Positions 37,951 to 52,900 of a stretch of DNA of 64,000 nucleotides are shown here, piece by piece; position 1 is the first letter of the stretch, and each line of letters begins with the position of its first letter. A program made the position numbers and the translations under genes. The notes under the pieces were generated by a model. It had not been told where the DNA came from. It saw only the letters and a list, made by a program, of their open reading frames with translations, and ran no database searches. Origin of the DNA: Phymorhynchus buccinoides (lineage: Eukaryota > Mollusca > Gastropoda > Neogastropoda > Raphitomidae); assembly GCA_017654935.2 (NCBI GenBank), contig CM065691.1, positions 34,315,249-34,379,248 of the forward strand, written 5' to 3'.

Positions 37951-40900
37951 GTAAGAAACGTGAAATGTAAACAATTTGTTTTTATTGTTTCAATGCATGA
38001 TCGAAGTGTCTTCGTAAACAGTTTTTAAGAGCCTAGCTACTATATGTCATATTTATTCATATTTTTGTGTTTTTCAGGTGCTGAACAAGGTAATTATCTC
38101 CGCCAGGACTGTCTAGTCTCAAGTCTGCGTGTCTTTCGGTGGCGTCGACACGAACCTCACGTGATCAGTGATGCTAGAAACAGAACGGAGACAGGCCATA
38201 TCATTTATGATTTACAAAATAATTTAATCATCTCTCCTACATAAACATTTTTATTTCCTCAAATAAATGGAGGCTAAAAGTGTACAAGGACAATCGATGG
38301 GAATAATAAAATTCGTTTAAAAAAGGCAAAGCACTCGGGGTGGGGGGGTGGGGGGTGGGGGGGGGGTGTTAAGTACAAGATTGCCAACAAATAATGACTT
38401 TGAGATTGAGGGTCATAAACATGAGGGGGGATGTTTAAGTACAAGATTGCCAACAGAAAATGACAGATTGAGGGTCATATTCATAAACATGAGGGGGGTG
38501 TTTAAAGTACAAGTTGCCAACAGTACAAGATTGCCAACAGAAAATGACTGAGATTGAGGGGGGTGTTTAACTTTTAAAGTACAAGATTGCCAACAAATTA
38601 TGACTGAGATTGAGGGCCATAAACATGATGAGGGTGTATAAAGTACAAGATTGCCAACAAATAATGACTTTGAGATTGAGGGTCATAAACATGAGTGGGG
38701 ATGTTTAAGTACAAGATTGCCAACAGAAAATGACTGACAGATTGAGGGTCGTAGACATGAGGGGGGTGTTTAAAGTACAAGTTGCCAACAGTACAAGATT
38801 GCCAACAGAAAATGACTGAGATTGAGGGGGGTGTTTAACTTTTAAAGTACAAGATTGCCAACAAATCATGACTGAGATTGAGGGCCATAAACATGATGAG
38901 GGTGTATAAAGTACAAGATTGCCAACAAATAATGACTTTGAGATTGAGGGTCATAAACATGAGTGGGGATGTTTAAGTACAAGATTGCCAACAGAAAATG
39001 ACAGATTGAGGGTCGTAGACATGAGGGGGGTGTTTAAAGTACAAGTTGCCAACAGTACAAGATTGCCAACAGAAAATGACTGAGATTGAGGGGGGTGTTT
39101 AACTTTTAAAGTACAAGATTGCCAACAAATCATGACTGAGATTGAGGGCCATAAACATGATGAGGGTGTATAAAGTACAAGATTGCCAACAAATAATGAC
39201 TTTGAGATTGAGGGTCATAAACATGAGTGGGGATGTTTAAGTACAAGATTGCCAACAGAAAATGACAGATTGAGGGTCGTAGACATGAGGGGGGTGTTTT
39301 AAGTACAAGTTGCCAACAGTACAAGATTACCAACAGAAAATGACTGAGATTGAGGGGGGTGTTTAACTTTTAAAGTACAAGATTGCCAACAAATCATGAC
39401 TGAGATTGAGGGCCATAAACATGATGAGGGTGTATAAAGTACAAGATTGCCAACAAATAATGACTTTGAGATTGAGGGTCATAAACATGAGTGGGGATGT
39501 TTAAGTACAATATTGCCAACATAAAATGACAGATTGAGGGTCGTAGACATGAGGGGGGTGTTTAAAGTACAAGTTGCCAACAGTACAAGATTACCAACAG
39601 AAAATGACTGAGATTGAGGGCCATAAACATGATGAGGGTGTTTAAAGTACAAGATTGCCAAAAAGTAATGACTGAGATGGAGGGTCATAAACATGAGGGG
39701 GGTGTTTAAATTAATATAAATGAAACATTAACTCACTCGGCACTGGCCAGTTGCTTCCCCTTATTGGCCTACAACCGTTTCGGACGGGCCATTTGACTAG
39801 GTTAAAAAAAACATCACCACAAAAAAATTATGGACTGATATTTTCAGATAAGATTACTAACACCATGCACTAAATGATCGTAAAATATCAGAAAATCAGA
39901 AAATACCTTCGTCTTTTGTCTCCTGTTGACGAAAACAGCTAACACATAGAAAAAAGGAAAATTTCATAATCCGATCTTTGACCCCCCTCTACAACCAAAC
40001 CTGAATGTAAAGTCTGCAATGATTGGTTGATTTCAAGAGAGGCAAGGCCAAAGCAAACTGAAAATAGGTTATGACGTCGCACTTGAAAGCTGGTTATATG
40101 CCAGAAATCGAAAACTCTCAAGAGCCGGATCCGGGCCATTCGTCCTAAACGGTTGTGCGAGCCAATTGAGCCGGAGCCGGCTCATTCATCCCGAGTGTGT
40201 TAATGGATACAACTAAAACAAAACCAATTTTAAAAAAGTGCCTTTGCCGAGAATCTAACCCTGAACCATTAGAATGAGAGACAGACGCTCTACCAATGAG
40301 CTATTGAGGCTTTCAGTGTTGTCAGGCCCCCCCCCCCAAAAAAGTCTGTTTGGGGTTTCATCAGTTTGAAAAATAGGGTAGGTAGGTACAGTCGAACACG
40401 CTTAAGTCGACGTGCCAGCGGCAATGGATTTTATGTCGAGTTATGCGTCAGTTGACTTATCCATCAGTCGGATATCTCGACTTTATAGACGTTTTCAGAA
40501 AAAAATGTCGACTTATCCATCAGTCGGATATCTCGACTTCACAGACACTTTCAGAAGATAATGTTGACTTATACTCTTTGTGTGTGTGTTCGTGCGTGTG
40601 TGTGTGTAAGGGGTAGGGGTAGGTAGGTAGGTGTGTGTATGTGTGTGAGTGTGTGTGTACATGTATACGTGTGTGTGCCTATAAGAGAGAGAGAGACAGA
40701 GTGAGTGAGTGAGAGAGAGAGAGAGAGACTCAGAGAGAGAGACTCAGAGAGAGAGAGAGAGAATATATACAGTAAAGATGAAATTTTGCCAGACTTATGA
40801 ACAATGCTCACTCTTTTCCATGGCAAAACAGCGAGAATGCAAGTTATGCTATGACTGGCCATCCGTGTTAGCTGCCTTGGAAAAGGAGTGAAACGTGACC

Positions 40901-43900
40901 ACGTGCATTAAACTCGGTATTTTATGGTACGCGAACGTCCCTATTTTCTTCCACTGGAAATTGTTGATGTCACGCGACAAGGAAACTGTCAGCATAATTG
41001 CAGAAGCCAACGTCATACACACGCACACGCACACACGCACACACACACACACACACACATGTGCGTGCGCACACACACACATTCATGCGCACGCACACAT
41101 ACAAAAAGAGACAGATCAAAATAGACTGGTGTGACTTAAGTCAGGAAGTCAGGGGAAAAAAACAAAAGTCAGGAAGTCAGGAAGTCGACTTATCCGTTTG
41201 ACGTTTAGAAAAAATCTCGTTGACATAGACGAACATCGAGTTATACGTTGTCAAGATATCTGTTGTTATCAGTCTTTTAAAGAGCACTTTAGGCCGGGAA
41301 ATGATAAATCCGTCGACTTAACGCAAAAGCAGGTGTCGACTTAAAAGTATATAGCTGTACTAGGCTTTTTTTATTTTTATTTTTTTAAACTTGTGTTCGG
41401 TTCATTACACTCCATGTGTGTGTGAATATATTTATATATTTTAATAAAACAAAACAGTGTATACCTTTGCACTTAAGTTATAATAATAATAATGATAATT
41501 AATAATGCTTGTATAGCGCATAATCTTGCTAAGCAACTCAATGCGCTTTTCACTCACCATTCGTACAAACATTTCTAACAGACTGGTTCACATATCCTCA
41601 CCATACATCTCTATGAAAATGAATACATTAGAGAATGCATTGCATATAATCATAACGCAACACACTAACACCCAGAACACCATAGCCTTCATCAAGTTTA
41701 CTTGAAGATTCTCCTGCACCTTGGGGGGGTTAGGGTAGTACAAGAGAAGAATAGCAATAGACTAGAGTGAAAAGCATTCTGCACAGCAGATAGAAGCTGT
41801 AATAATGTATAGAAATGGAAGATAGAATTAATTTAGAACACGGATCACTAGATGTCTGAGTAGATGTCTAGGTATTTTTAGATTGTAACAAAAATAAGTG
41901 GACCATAGACCTTTATTTCGCAGTATCCAGGCAAGACCAATCCGGCTACTGTAGTGATCTCTGGGGGCGAACCCCGACCGGCACAGCTCCTGCTATCTCT
42001 CTCAATGGCTGGTTTGACATTAATTCATTTACCACTACTTTGATCTATGCCATGGCCCCTAGTACCCTAGTTACCCTGCCTGCTGGAATTGTATCACTGC
42101 AGTCAGCTTTATTTGATGAAGTGACATGTTTTGGACAGGTAAGTTTAATGGAAAGTTTGGGCTGAAAAATGGCTAGCGTTGAAAGGGTTAACAGGCTTCC
42201 ATTCAAATTAAAAATAAAATAATACTAACTAGTACTACTGCAGTGTAACCTCCATTATAAGGACAATGTTTCAGAAGTAGGTCTTAAAAGTTAATATGAA
42301 GAGTACTATAATTGTTTTACATCAGAATGCATGTATTTTTAATTGGTTTTATGTTTACTTTTCAATTTTTTGTTGGTATTATTTTTATTAAATAAAAAAG
42401 CAAGAAAGTGTATATCATCCCTGTGTGCTTGCAATTGCAGTACATTGGGAACTTAGGAGTGGACGACAAATGGCAGTTTGTGGACATCTATGGCATGGAC
42501 AGTGAACTACTGATGATGGTTCCCCGACCAGTGGCTGCCGTCATGCTGCTGTATCCACTGACAGAGAAGGTAAGACTGCACTGACCTAAACTGTTTATTT
42601 TTCGTATTTAGGACATAATGATCTGTAGCGAACAGTGTAAATCAAATATTTTGTATACAGATGTCACTTAAGCTTTACTGATATAATTCTCTATTTTGCC
42701 AAAGTACGTTTTGTATTGATATCCTGCTTGGGTCCCGGCTAGACCTTAATAACATAATAAAAACATGTCATTATGTTATTTTAAATGAAGAACAAGTTTT
42801 GAAATTGAATTGTTTTGGCAGCCCTTTGAGTCTAAACGCACTGAGTTTTTAGTCTCTTTACAAAATTCATTTTCTGTATATGAGTTGTTATTGATTCATT
42901 GTTTATTGACGTATAATCTTATCACTCATTTAAGAACTGGATTCGTGTGGAACAAAAAATGTTGTTTTCATCAATTCATGGCTGGCTTAAGAATTTGTAA
43001 TATGAAAAGGTTTTCAACTTGATTCACAGACTGTGTGCATCCACTTAGTGACCTACCTTTAGAAAGGACAGATGTCTGCTAAGTAGTAAGTAACTGATAA
43101 CTCAGAACTCATAATGATAATTAATTTTATTCTTATTACTAAGTTATCTTGAATTTCGTTTTTTAATGGGAAGGGGAAAATCTAACCCTTTGACTGCCAC
43201 CAACGTACTGACCTGATGACATCACTGATGACATCATCAGATGAAGAGGAATAACCACTATGCTGGCTTTTGCTCTAACAGTAACACAGTCAAGAGATTA
43301 ATATCCCCAGACCATTTTTTCAGATTGGCTCTATCAGTTGTCTTTTTCGTGGCATGATTTGCCCAATGTTTTTTTCTTTAATTTTCTCTGGCAGTCAAGG
43401 GGTTAATCATGAGTTTTATTGTTCAATGAGTTTTCTAATTATATGGCTGTCTGGTTGCAACATTTCCAAGATATTAGCTGTCACACCAGTTGACTTCTAA
43501 AGATGAAATTTCCTGGCAATGTACAGTTCGTATGACTTATTAATAGTTACTTCAAGTTGACGTAAGGTTAAAAAGAGATTTGCTGGGAATTCCTTTGGTT
43601 GTGACTTTGTGAATTTCACTGCAATGAGTCATGCTACAGGTGAAGGAGAAAGACATCAGGGACGTGGAGAAAGAGTACAAGGGGTTCTTCATAAAGCAGA
43701 CCATCCCCAATGTCTGTGGCTCTGAATCTGATCCATGCTCATGTTACAGGTGAAGGAGAAAGACATCGGGGACGTGGAGAAAGAGTACAAGGGGTTCTTC
43801 ATAAAGCAGACCATCCCCAATGTCTGTGGCTCTGAATCTGATCCATGCTCATGTTACAGGTGAAGGAGAAAGACATTGGGGAGGTGGAGAAAGAGTACAA

Positions 43901-46900
43901 GGGGTTCTTCATAAAGCAGACCATCCCCAATGTCTGTGGCTCTGAATCTGATCCATGCTCATGTTACAGGTGAAGGAGAAAGACATCGGGGACGTGGAGA
44001 AAGAGTACAAGGGGTTCTTCATAAAGCAGACCATCCCCAATGTCTGTGGCTCTGAATCTGATCCATGCTCATGTTACAGGTGAAGGAGAAAGACATCGGG
44101 GACGTGGAGAAAGAGTACAAGGGGTTCTTCATAAAGCAGACCATCCCCAATGTCTGCGGCACTGAATCTGCCATGCTCATGAAGGTCTGATCCATGCTCA
44201 TGTTACAGGTGAAGGAGAAAGACATCGGGGACGTGGAGAAAGAGTACAAGGGGTTCTTCATAAAGCAGACCATCCCCAATGCCTGCGGCACTGTGGCTCT
44301 GATCCATGCTCTGGCCAACAATGAACACCAGATTTCCTTTGATGGTAATCCTCTCTTTTTAAGGTCTGGTGTCTGTGTTCTTTCTTATTTACATGCATGG
44401 ATGATCCTTCGAGGATGTCCCAAATTGCAGGATTTTTTAAATTGCCTAGAGCCGGTGTTGCCGGATTATGAGAATTTAAGAAGCAAATATTTTCGTACAC
44501 ACACACAAACTTGCACAATGAAAAGGGCCTATATAAGCATTTGCTATATTCAAAGGAATATAGCACTTGTACTAGCTAGAGGGGTGAAAAAAGAGCAGTA
44601 AATGTGTGTGTGTGTGCACTGCTCCTGCACTCCGACGGGGCCGTCCCCTTACATGATTTTAAAATTTCCCAGGAGCGCCCATGTACATGCGTTTCTTTCT
44701 TGTGAAGCTCGCTTAAATCTTATAAGCAGATGAGGCTAACATAGATCTAGAGTAGTAGTACTAAGTAGTAGTACTACTAGTAGTAGTAGTCAAAGAAGTA
44801 GTCACAGCAGTTGTTGGTTGCTATATGCATTTTCTGCTCATGATATTGGATTTCTATTTTATGCTTTTATTCCATTTTCAATATTGTTATGCGTAAAGCG
44901 CCCTGTAGTCTATACATAGTAGGACGGGCGCTATATAAATTTTCCGCATTATTATTACTATTATCAATATCATGGCTGTTAATGTTATCTTGTTATTTTG
45001 TGCCCTAGTATATTCATCCCACTTACCCTGGAGAGAACCAATTACACGTATAGTGTTAGTTGCTTTTTTTACTTTTACTTTTAATTTACTCCCTTCACTG
45101 CCTGTCCTGTTTCTACTAGTACTACATACTGTGTTGATGTTGTAGCCTTGGAATGCTGGGTTTTGGTTTAGACAAGTCAGGAAAGATAGATCTCCAGACC
45201 CGTTTCTCAGATTGAGTCTAACAGGTCCTTTATAAATTTGATAATAAGAAAATCAATAATTTCTGTTTTTCTGTGGCAGTGAAGGGGTTAATCACACAAA
45301 TTGTGAAACCTGAGGGTAACAACCATACTCCTAGGTCATCCATGGCCATTAACTCATTCAAGCCATATGTGTCCGGAATTAATAGATAGCTGTCAGTTTG
45401 ATGCATTTGCTTCCAGGGAAGTAAATCTGTGTGCACACCATACCTTGGTCACTTCTAAACTCGTTTTGCTCCCTTAGACCACAATTTTGCCTCTGACTTT
45501 GCTTTTGTTGTGGGGTAACCAATCGGTGTAGAAAGTTTTTCTATATATAATTTTAAAAGTCGGATCTACCACTTCCCTATGTCTAAACCTGAAGTAAAGA
45601 CCTGCAATCTTCTTTCATTTCTCCTTTTGTTTATGTCTGTTTTGTTTGTGTGTATGGCTGGAGTGATTTGTGAGTTCTTTTAATAATTCAAAATGGTTGT
45701 GATGCGAATGAGTTAAGCCATATTTTGATTGCTGCTACTACTGGCCCACAGCAACTAATACCTTGGTTATGTCATCATAAAACTCATCATTCTTGTTTTA
45801 GATAATACAGCTTTCAGCTTTTAGTATTGTTCATTCATTTAATGCTATAATGTAGACGAAGAAAACAAAGAAGAGGTAGATCTGATCTATGGAGTAGACA
45901 TTTGAAGCTTTCAAACTTTGTTCTTCTTCAGCGGCTGACAGGTTGAGGTAGGTGAGTGAACATTTTTCTCTGTCTCTCATGTGTGCGTTTATCTGTGACT
46001 TTCTCCTTTGTTGTGTGAAATGAGATTTTGTCAATTGTCTTTTTTCTTCAAAGTGTTGTGAAGCACCGAGAGAGCTCTTGCATTTAGCATTGTTTTCATT
46101 GCGCGGTTCCATGGAATTCTATTCAGTGGAATAATTGTGGTCATGCTCAGCGAAGAAGAAGAAAGAAGAAGAAGAAGAAGAAAAAACATTATTAGTTATT
46201 AATGTACTGTAGGTTTTGACAATGGGTTAATGTGTTACAGCGGAAAAGAATTTCCGGAAGTTCCTCAATAGCACCAAGGATATGAAGCCGGATGAGAGAG
46301 GACAGTACCTAGAGGCAGATGAGGTAAGACAATGCTCTGTTGGTGATTTGTAGACGTTTGCGGTGATACACTCTTCTGATGCCGACGATGTTATTCTCGC
46401 CGAGTGTTAGCAAATAAGGAGATCATGGTATTGTACACATATGGGATGTGTGAGATAATCTAATTTCTTATATTGCAAAAGTTGATTTGATTATATGCTA
46501 GCCTCCTTTTTTGATGAGTCCCTGGCAGGTTCCCTTCTTAACTCACTCGGTACTGGCCAGTTGTTTCCCCTTACAACCGTTCAGGACGGGCTGTTTGACT
46601 AGGTTCGAAATCACATCACCACAAAAAAGTTATGGAAAGTTATGGACTGATATTTTCAGATAAGATTACTAACACCATGCACTAAACGATTGTAAAATAT
46701 CAGATTCCATATCTTCATCGTTTGTCTCCTATTGACGAAAACACGTAACTCATAGATACATGTAGAAGGAAAATTTCACATTCTTAGACCCCCCTCTACA
46801 ACCAAACGTGAATGTAAACTCTGCAATGATTGGTTGATTTCAAGAGAGGCAAGGTCAAAGCAAACTGAAAGTAGGTTATGACATCGCACTTGAAAGCTGG

Positions 46901-49900
46901 TTACACGCCAGAAATCAAAACCTCTTGAAAACACTTATGAGCCGGATTAGGCTCATTCGTCCTAAACGGTTGTGCGAGCCATGAGTCGGATCCAGCTCAT
47001 TCGTCCAGTGTGTGTTAATACAGTATAATTAGTAGCAGTTTTTTTGGAAGCAAAAAATAAATTGGATTTTAAATGAGTTTACTAAAGAAACCTCGACTTA
47101 AATATTTTGCTGATTAAAATGCTATGTTCAGGAATAAAATGAAAATTTGGTAAATTAATTTTATAAATGATATACTGGTGCTTGATTGTTAAATGGATTC
47201 TGTCTAATAAAAGGTTGGGTAAAGGTAAAGATGTGCCCCCCCGCCCCCCTCCTCCATTTCTCGGTTTCCATTTTTTCAGTCTTCAGTCTTACTGCAGATT
47301 GAGTCCTTCATCCTCTGTCGTTTGCTATATTTAACACTAATTTTCATCCATTTACATAATTAAGCACATGCATTCAATAATAGTAGAAGATAAAGGCAAG
47401 ACGGAATAAACGCAATGAACCAGGACTGTGACAAATGCTCCGCGGCTGTTGTGTGTACTGCACTACATATGGAAGGTCCTATTAGATAATGGCTTTTATC
47501 ATGACTGCGATTAATTATTCAACAAAGATAATTAGCTCAAAAAGTTGATAAGATACAGCTTAATGTTTGGTAAGAAAGGCAGGTGTGAAAATGTGGGGAG
47601 AGCTGAGAAATGTAAGAGGGGGGGGGGCACATCTTTACCTTTACCAAAGGTTGTAGACTGTTGACATGTTCACCCTTCATGCATAATTTACTAATGCAAT
47701 GGTATAAACTTAACAAATGTCAAATCCTTTTAATTTTTTTTCCTGAAATGTTATTTGAACTGAAAACCTGGATAACACTGAAAAGTTTTGAACATTTCTG
47801 AAATGCAACGGACACAAAGCTGCGTGAAATGTGGCGTGTAAGTGAGTGTGACTGTACATGTTATGAAGTGACGACAGTAGTGACTGTGTGCAGGGCCTGA
47901 CAGGTGCCCACGAGGAGAGTGCTCAGGAGGGTGACACACAGGTCAGTACGAGCATACGAGATGCATATTCTCTAAACTGATTTGGCTGATAATGCTTACT
48001 TTTGTGATTAGTATTTGTGTTTTAAACATTGCCATGTCAAAAAGCAGTGTTAATGCACAACTGAACATGTTTTCAAATGTATTGGTTAGCTGCTTATTTC
48101 ACTTTTTACAGTTTTCAGAAACATTAGGAAAAACTACCATTACCTAACTCACCTGGAGACAGTTTTACTAATTATGCCAGCAATGTTTTTTTAAATCTAT
48201 GCATATGTCCAAACTTTTGAAAGCATGTGAAAGCCTATGCTATGGTTCTTTAACTCTCTTGTGCGGTGAACGGTCGGAAACGTTAAAAAAAAATTCGGAT
48301 CAGAAACGTCTAGAACGTTCGGGAACGTACGGATTCCACGTGGCCGGTTTGGGCGCTTCCATTTTGTTTCTATCACATCGCTATAGATTACACTTCCGTC
48401 CTGTTGCTTACAATGGCTTCTAGGCTGATTGGTTTGAAAGATATGAATTTTTAAAAATTAGTGACCGACTTCGGCATTTTCACGATTTTTCCAATATGGA
48501 TGACGAACAGTGGCGTCCATTGACTGAGGAAAGCGATGAATAGTCCTATTTTTGTGAAAGATGGGACTTATGAGATCGCGAAGTGATGAGTAAGGAGTGT
48601 ATTCTGACCTATTTCGGCAGCGAGCTTGTTTTTGTTCGATCGATGCGAATTTTTGAAGTCGTGTTACTGACATCGGCATTTTCCCGACTTTTACATCATT
48701 TTATTTTATTATTTTTCTGACGCTACCCCCCCTTTTGTACGGAGTGACGTCCCCTGGGTTAGGATTTCAGAGGTGATAGAGAGCAGAGCGTCATGCACAA
48801 GAGGGTTAAAATTGCTACCACACAACTGCCTTTAGAAGCCTAAGTAAGGCAGTCAGCTTGACAATGTGGTGTTCTAGTATTAATGACATTGTTCCATATA
48901 TTTTGTCAGTCGTAAAGTTTTTACAAATCATATAACGGATCTAAGAAAAAAAGGCTTTTTAAAAAAAATCAAGTGACCTTCCTTTTAAAATTTTCAGCAG
49001 CAGATTTCCATCAGACTTTGGAATAGAAGATTGAAAACATTTGCCTAGATGTTAAGTGCAAATGTTTAGTTGGCAATTCAGTCAACATTTTGTTTGCTTG
49101 TTTTTCAATTACAACCTTAGAAGTTAGATGAGTTCATGATTGAAAATACTGTGTGTGTGTGTAATCATGTGGTTGTGTGTGTGCATGTGGTTGTGTGCGT
49201 GCATTGTATGTGTGTGTGTGTGTTGGTATACTGAAGTTTTTTTATGCACTGTATTTTTTGTATGAGTTAAACAAAAAAACCTTTCTATTGTTACCAGGCA
49301 CCATCACGAGATTCGTCAGTGAGACCTCACTTCATTGCCTTTGTACACAAGGATGGAAACTTGTACGAACTGGGTACGCTTTTAGAAAATAAATCTCTTT
49401 CTTTCCGTTTGTGTCTCTTCCTGGTCGTTGTCTTATTGCCATCATATGAAATGGTTCCTATGTCATTCATTAACCCGCTATATTTTCTCCCAGAGAAACA
49501 TGTATCCCTTGTAGACATGACATAGTACCTGAGTTGCTGTCTGTATCTTTCGGTGTAGAGTGGCACAGAGGTAACGCGTTTGCCTCACAATCCCGTCATA
49601 TACAATAAATCCGAGTTCGAACCTGGCTACAAGGGATTTTTCCTCTCACTCTGCACTAGGCCTTACGGTTTGAACATGTAGTCTTTTCGATGAGACGGAT
49701 AATATACCGAGGTCCTGTGTGCCCATGCACTTAGCACATGTTAAACCCAGTGGCAGCTAAAAAATTGTCATTTGGTCAAAAGTTACCTCCCCTCCCTTTT
49801 CTTCCTCATCAGCCACACAAACATTGCATGCCAAAAAAAGGGAAAAAACCTGGGTGGCGCACCTCGGGCTGCAACACACTCTCCAGGTGGGAGCAACCCG

Positions 49901-52900
49901 AATTTCACAGAGACGCCTCTGTGACCTTAGAGTACCAAGTACCAGATACCAATATTTTTGTCTCTGATACAGTCCCTTTGTCTAAATCTCTGTTTCTGTT
50001 TGTAAAGCATAAAAAAAATGGATTGTAGAGGGGAAGTATTGGTTTTTTTTCTTTTGCTGTTTTCAGATGTTTTCCTTGTGTTGTCTATATTGATAAAGGC
50101 GCATTCGCCGAAATATCCAGTTTTGTTGTGTCTTGTGAATTAAATAACGTCACTTCACACTTGTTGTGTGTGTGTCATAGAGTAACTGAAAATGGGCCCA
50201 CTGGCTCTTGCATGGTTGCTGTCCATCTTTGATGTTGTCCTCATGCCAGACTGTCGACATGCAGTGCTCCTCAGTGCTCCTCAGCGGCCAGATTCTTGTT
50301 ATGAGTGTTAGCAAACAGCCTAAATGTCGCAAAGAGTGATTACTTCGCAGTCTACAAACCTTGCATAGAAAGAAGCCAACTTTCTTACTTCCCACCTGGA
50401 AGGTGAAAAGGTGGAAGGTGGGAAGTGTGGTAACAGAGGCAGTGAGTGAGTTCACAATGATTCCCACCTGTAATGTAGGTGAAAGGGTGGGAGTAAAAAA
50501 AACGGCTTCAGTCAGCTGCGGAGTGCGAACTCTTTGTATATTCAGGCTTTTTGGTGTTAGTTATTCAGCTTTCACCCACTCTAGCGTACAATTCCTATTA
50601 TCCCTCAAAGGTGCCCTTGAGGGGGACAAGGCTGGGAGTACAACTGGTGCATTGCGAGTACCTCCCTTTAAGGACCTTGAAAAATCATCCAAAATAAGGT
50701 CTTAAGTGGGAGGGAGTTGTATAAGGGAGGTAATTTTAATGCTTACAAAGAAGGGCAATGTCCCAGAGAAGTAGGTCTTAAGTGGGAGGGAGTCTTATAA
50801 GGGGGGTGTCTTATAAGGGAGGTTCCACTGTAATAAACTCACTGCATGCTAGCTGGTTGAAGTTTGTGGCAGAAGTGGCGCAAGTCCGTTGGGCTTCTTG
50901 AGAAACCTCGGCTCATTCTCATTCATGATTGGTCAGGTGCCTTGGCTTAAGGCTGTGTCAGACCAAATGACATAAGCTGGAACACCAATGCTACATCAAA
51001 ATGTTGTTATGCTCTGCATAGTTATGCGGGGACTGTCTTTAGCCATGACAAGCTCCTAGCATAACATCATCAGTCTCCATAATCCTCCGAAGTCGGAGTG
51101 TGGCTGCCCATGTGGCGATGTGATCAAAAACGGTCACACATGTTCTCATCTTCTCATCCCTAGCTGGTGCATTTGTACCATAGTGTTGGATTCTTCACGT
51201 TGGGCCTGCTATCAGTGTGGGTGTATTCAGCAGTCCCCCATTGGCTGGTACTTTCTTGTCCGTTCGGGATACTTAGTGTATGTCCGTCGTGTCAACTTAC
51301 CCCCTTTTTTCCTAGTACTATTTTGGTACCTTATGTTTGTATCCTACTTTGCTTACAATAGCAAGCCAGTAGCCCCCAAGCTCTGTAAGAAGCAGAATAC
51401 AAAGAGAGTAAGGAGGGCCTGTGAGTCTGTGTCTGTGTGTCCTTACCTTATATCTTTGATGCTTCTGTGTGGCTTGAGGCATGAGGCAGTCAAAGTGCAC
51501 CACTACATATGATTCTTTGCCACAAAAAATCATTGTAATAATGTGTATGCTTCTCTGTATTTAACCCTTTCACCGCCAACCATATTTCAGCCAAACATTT
51601 CCATTAAATTGAACTGGGTAGAGAACAAAATCCATCTGCAGTATTGGGGATTGTTCTGTGATATATATAAAATCAGGTCTATCCTTACTTCCTAAGTCTA
51701 AGACAATAGGGTCTTTGAATAATAGACTCCAATTTGATGCCTTTTACAGACCTGTTTACCCTTACGATTTTTCCGTAATTATTATGATTTTTGTTTGAAA
51801 TTACGGAAACAGGAAACAAATTACGAAAAATAAAAAATCCAACAACAGCAAAAATGTACAAGCGTTTGCGCCGGTTTTGAAACGGTGGAGTGTAGTCATT
51901 CTGGTTCCGGGTTCCCAGCATGCAACGCGTAAACGTTTGCAATACGTTCAAGATGGCGTCGAAGCGAGCCTACTGCGCGCCTGATCAGAAAGAAAAAAGA
52001 GCAAGAGTGTTGCAGAAATTCAAGGATAGTTACACGAAAACGCCTGGAATACAGCGTTCGACGTTGGGCGATGATCACGCATTCTGTGTGTACTGCCTGA
52101 GTGACATTAACATCAGTCACTCAGGTCAGTTCGATATCGAAACGCATTGCAAATCAATGAAGCATAAAAAATATGTCAGTTCCAAAAAAGATGCAGAAAA
52201 GTGTCCAAAACTACCGGCGTTTTTCACCAGTACACCGAAAACCACCAAGAGCGAGCCTGAAGTGCTTGATGTTACAAGAGCAGAGGTAATGTTGACTGAA
52301 ACGTTAGTGAAGTTAAACGTGCCTCTGTCGGCAGCAGACACTTTGAAGAAGGTTGTAAAAGTAGCATTTCCCGATTCTGCAATAGCAAAAAACTACAGTT
52401 GTGCGAGAAACAAGACAACAGAAATTGTGAATCGGCCGTGCGTTGGATTACAGATTTTTTTTCAAAATTACTAATTTTGAAATCAGAAATACTAATTTGC
52501 AAAACAGGGGTAAACAGGTCTGCTTTTAGTGACATAGGTGTTAAATCACTGTGGTGCTAAAATTTGACTTTGGCGGTGAAAGGGTTAATGACATTGTGTT
52601 TCCAGATGGACGAAAAGAATCTGCAGTGTGCCATGGAAAGACGACCCAAGACGCTTTACTGGAGGTGAGAGGTGTTTGATACGCTTCAGTTTTCTTGTTT
52701 GTGTTTGTAACTTGTGATATATGTTTGTGTAAAAAAAAAAGTGAAGACACTTTAGGTTTTATTCTGTTTTGGAGAGACTTGAGATAGCCCTTTCTACATG
52801 TATGCTACTTGCTAGAATCTGAGAACAAAGCAGTTTCAAACACTTGTTTACCATTTGCATATACGCATGAAAATATGTACATCTTCTTCGATCACTCAGA

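Larger units (their letters stand above)
51561..52588. mobile_element. TTAA-flanked MITE with a nested element, beside UCHL3 exon 8
   Basis: Same termini as the 9656 element. The extra length comes from a second element inserted at 51747-52522. The right TTAA is 17 bp from the exon 8 start, so its sequence lies in the branch-point region of this intron. Confidence 0.75.
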
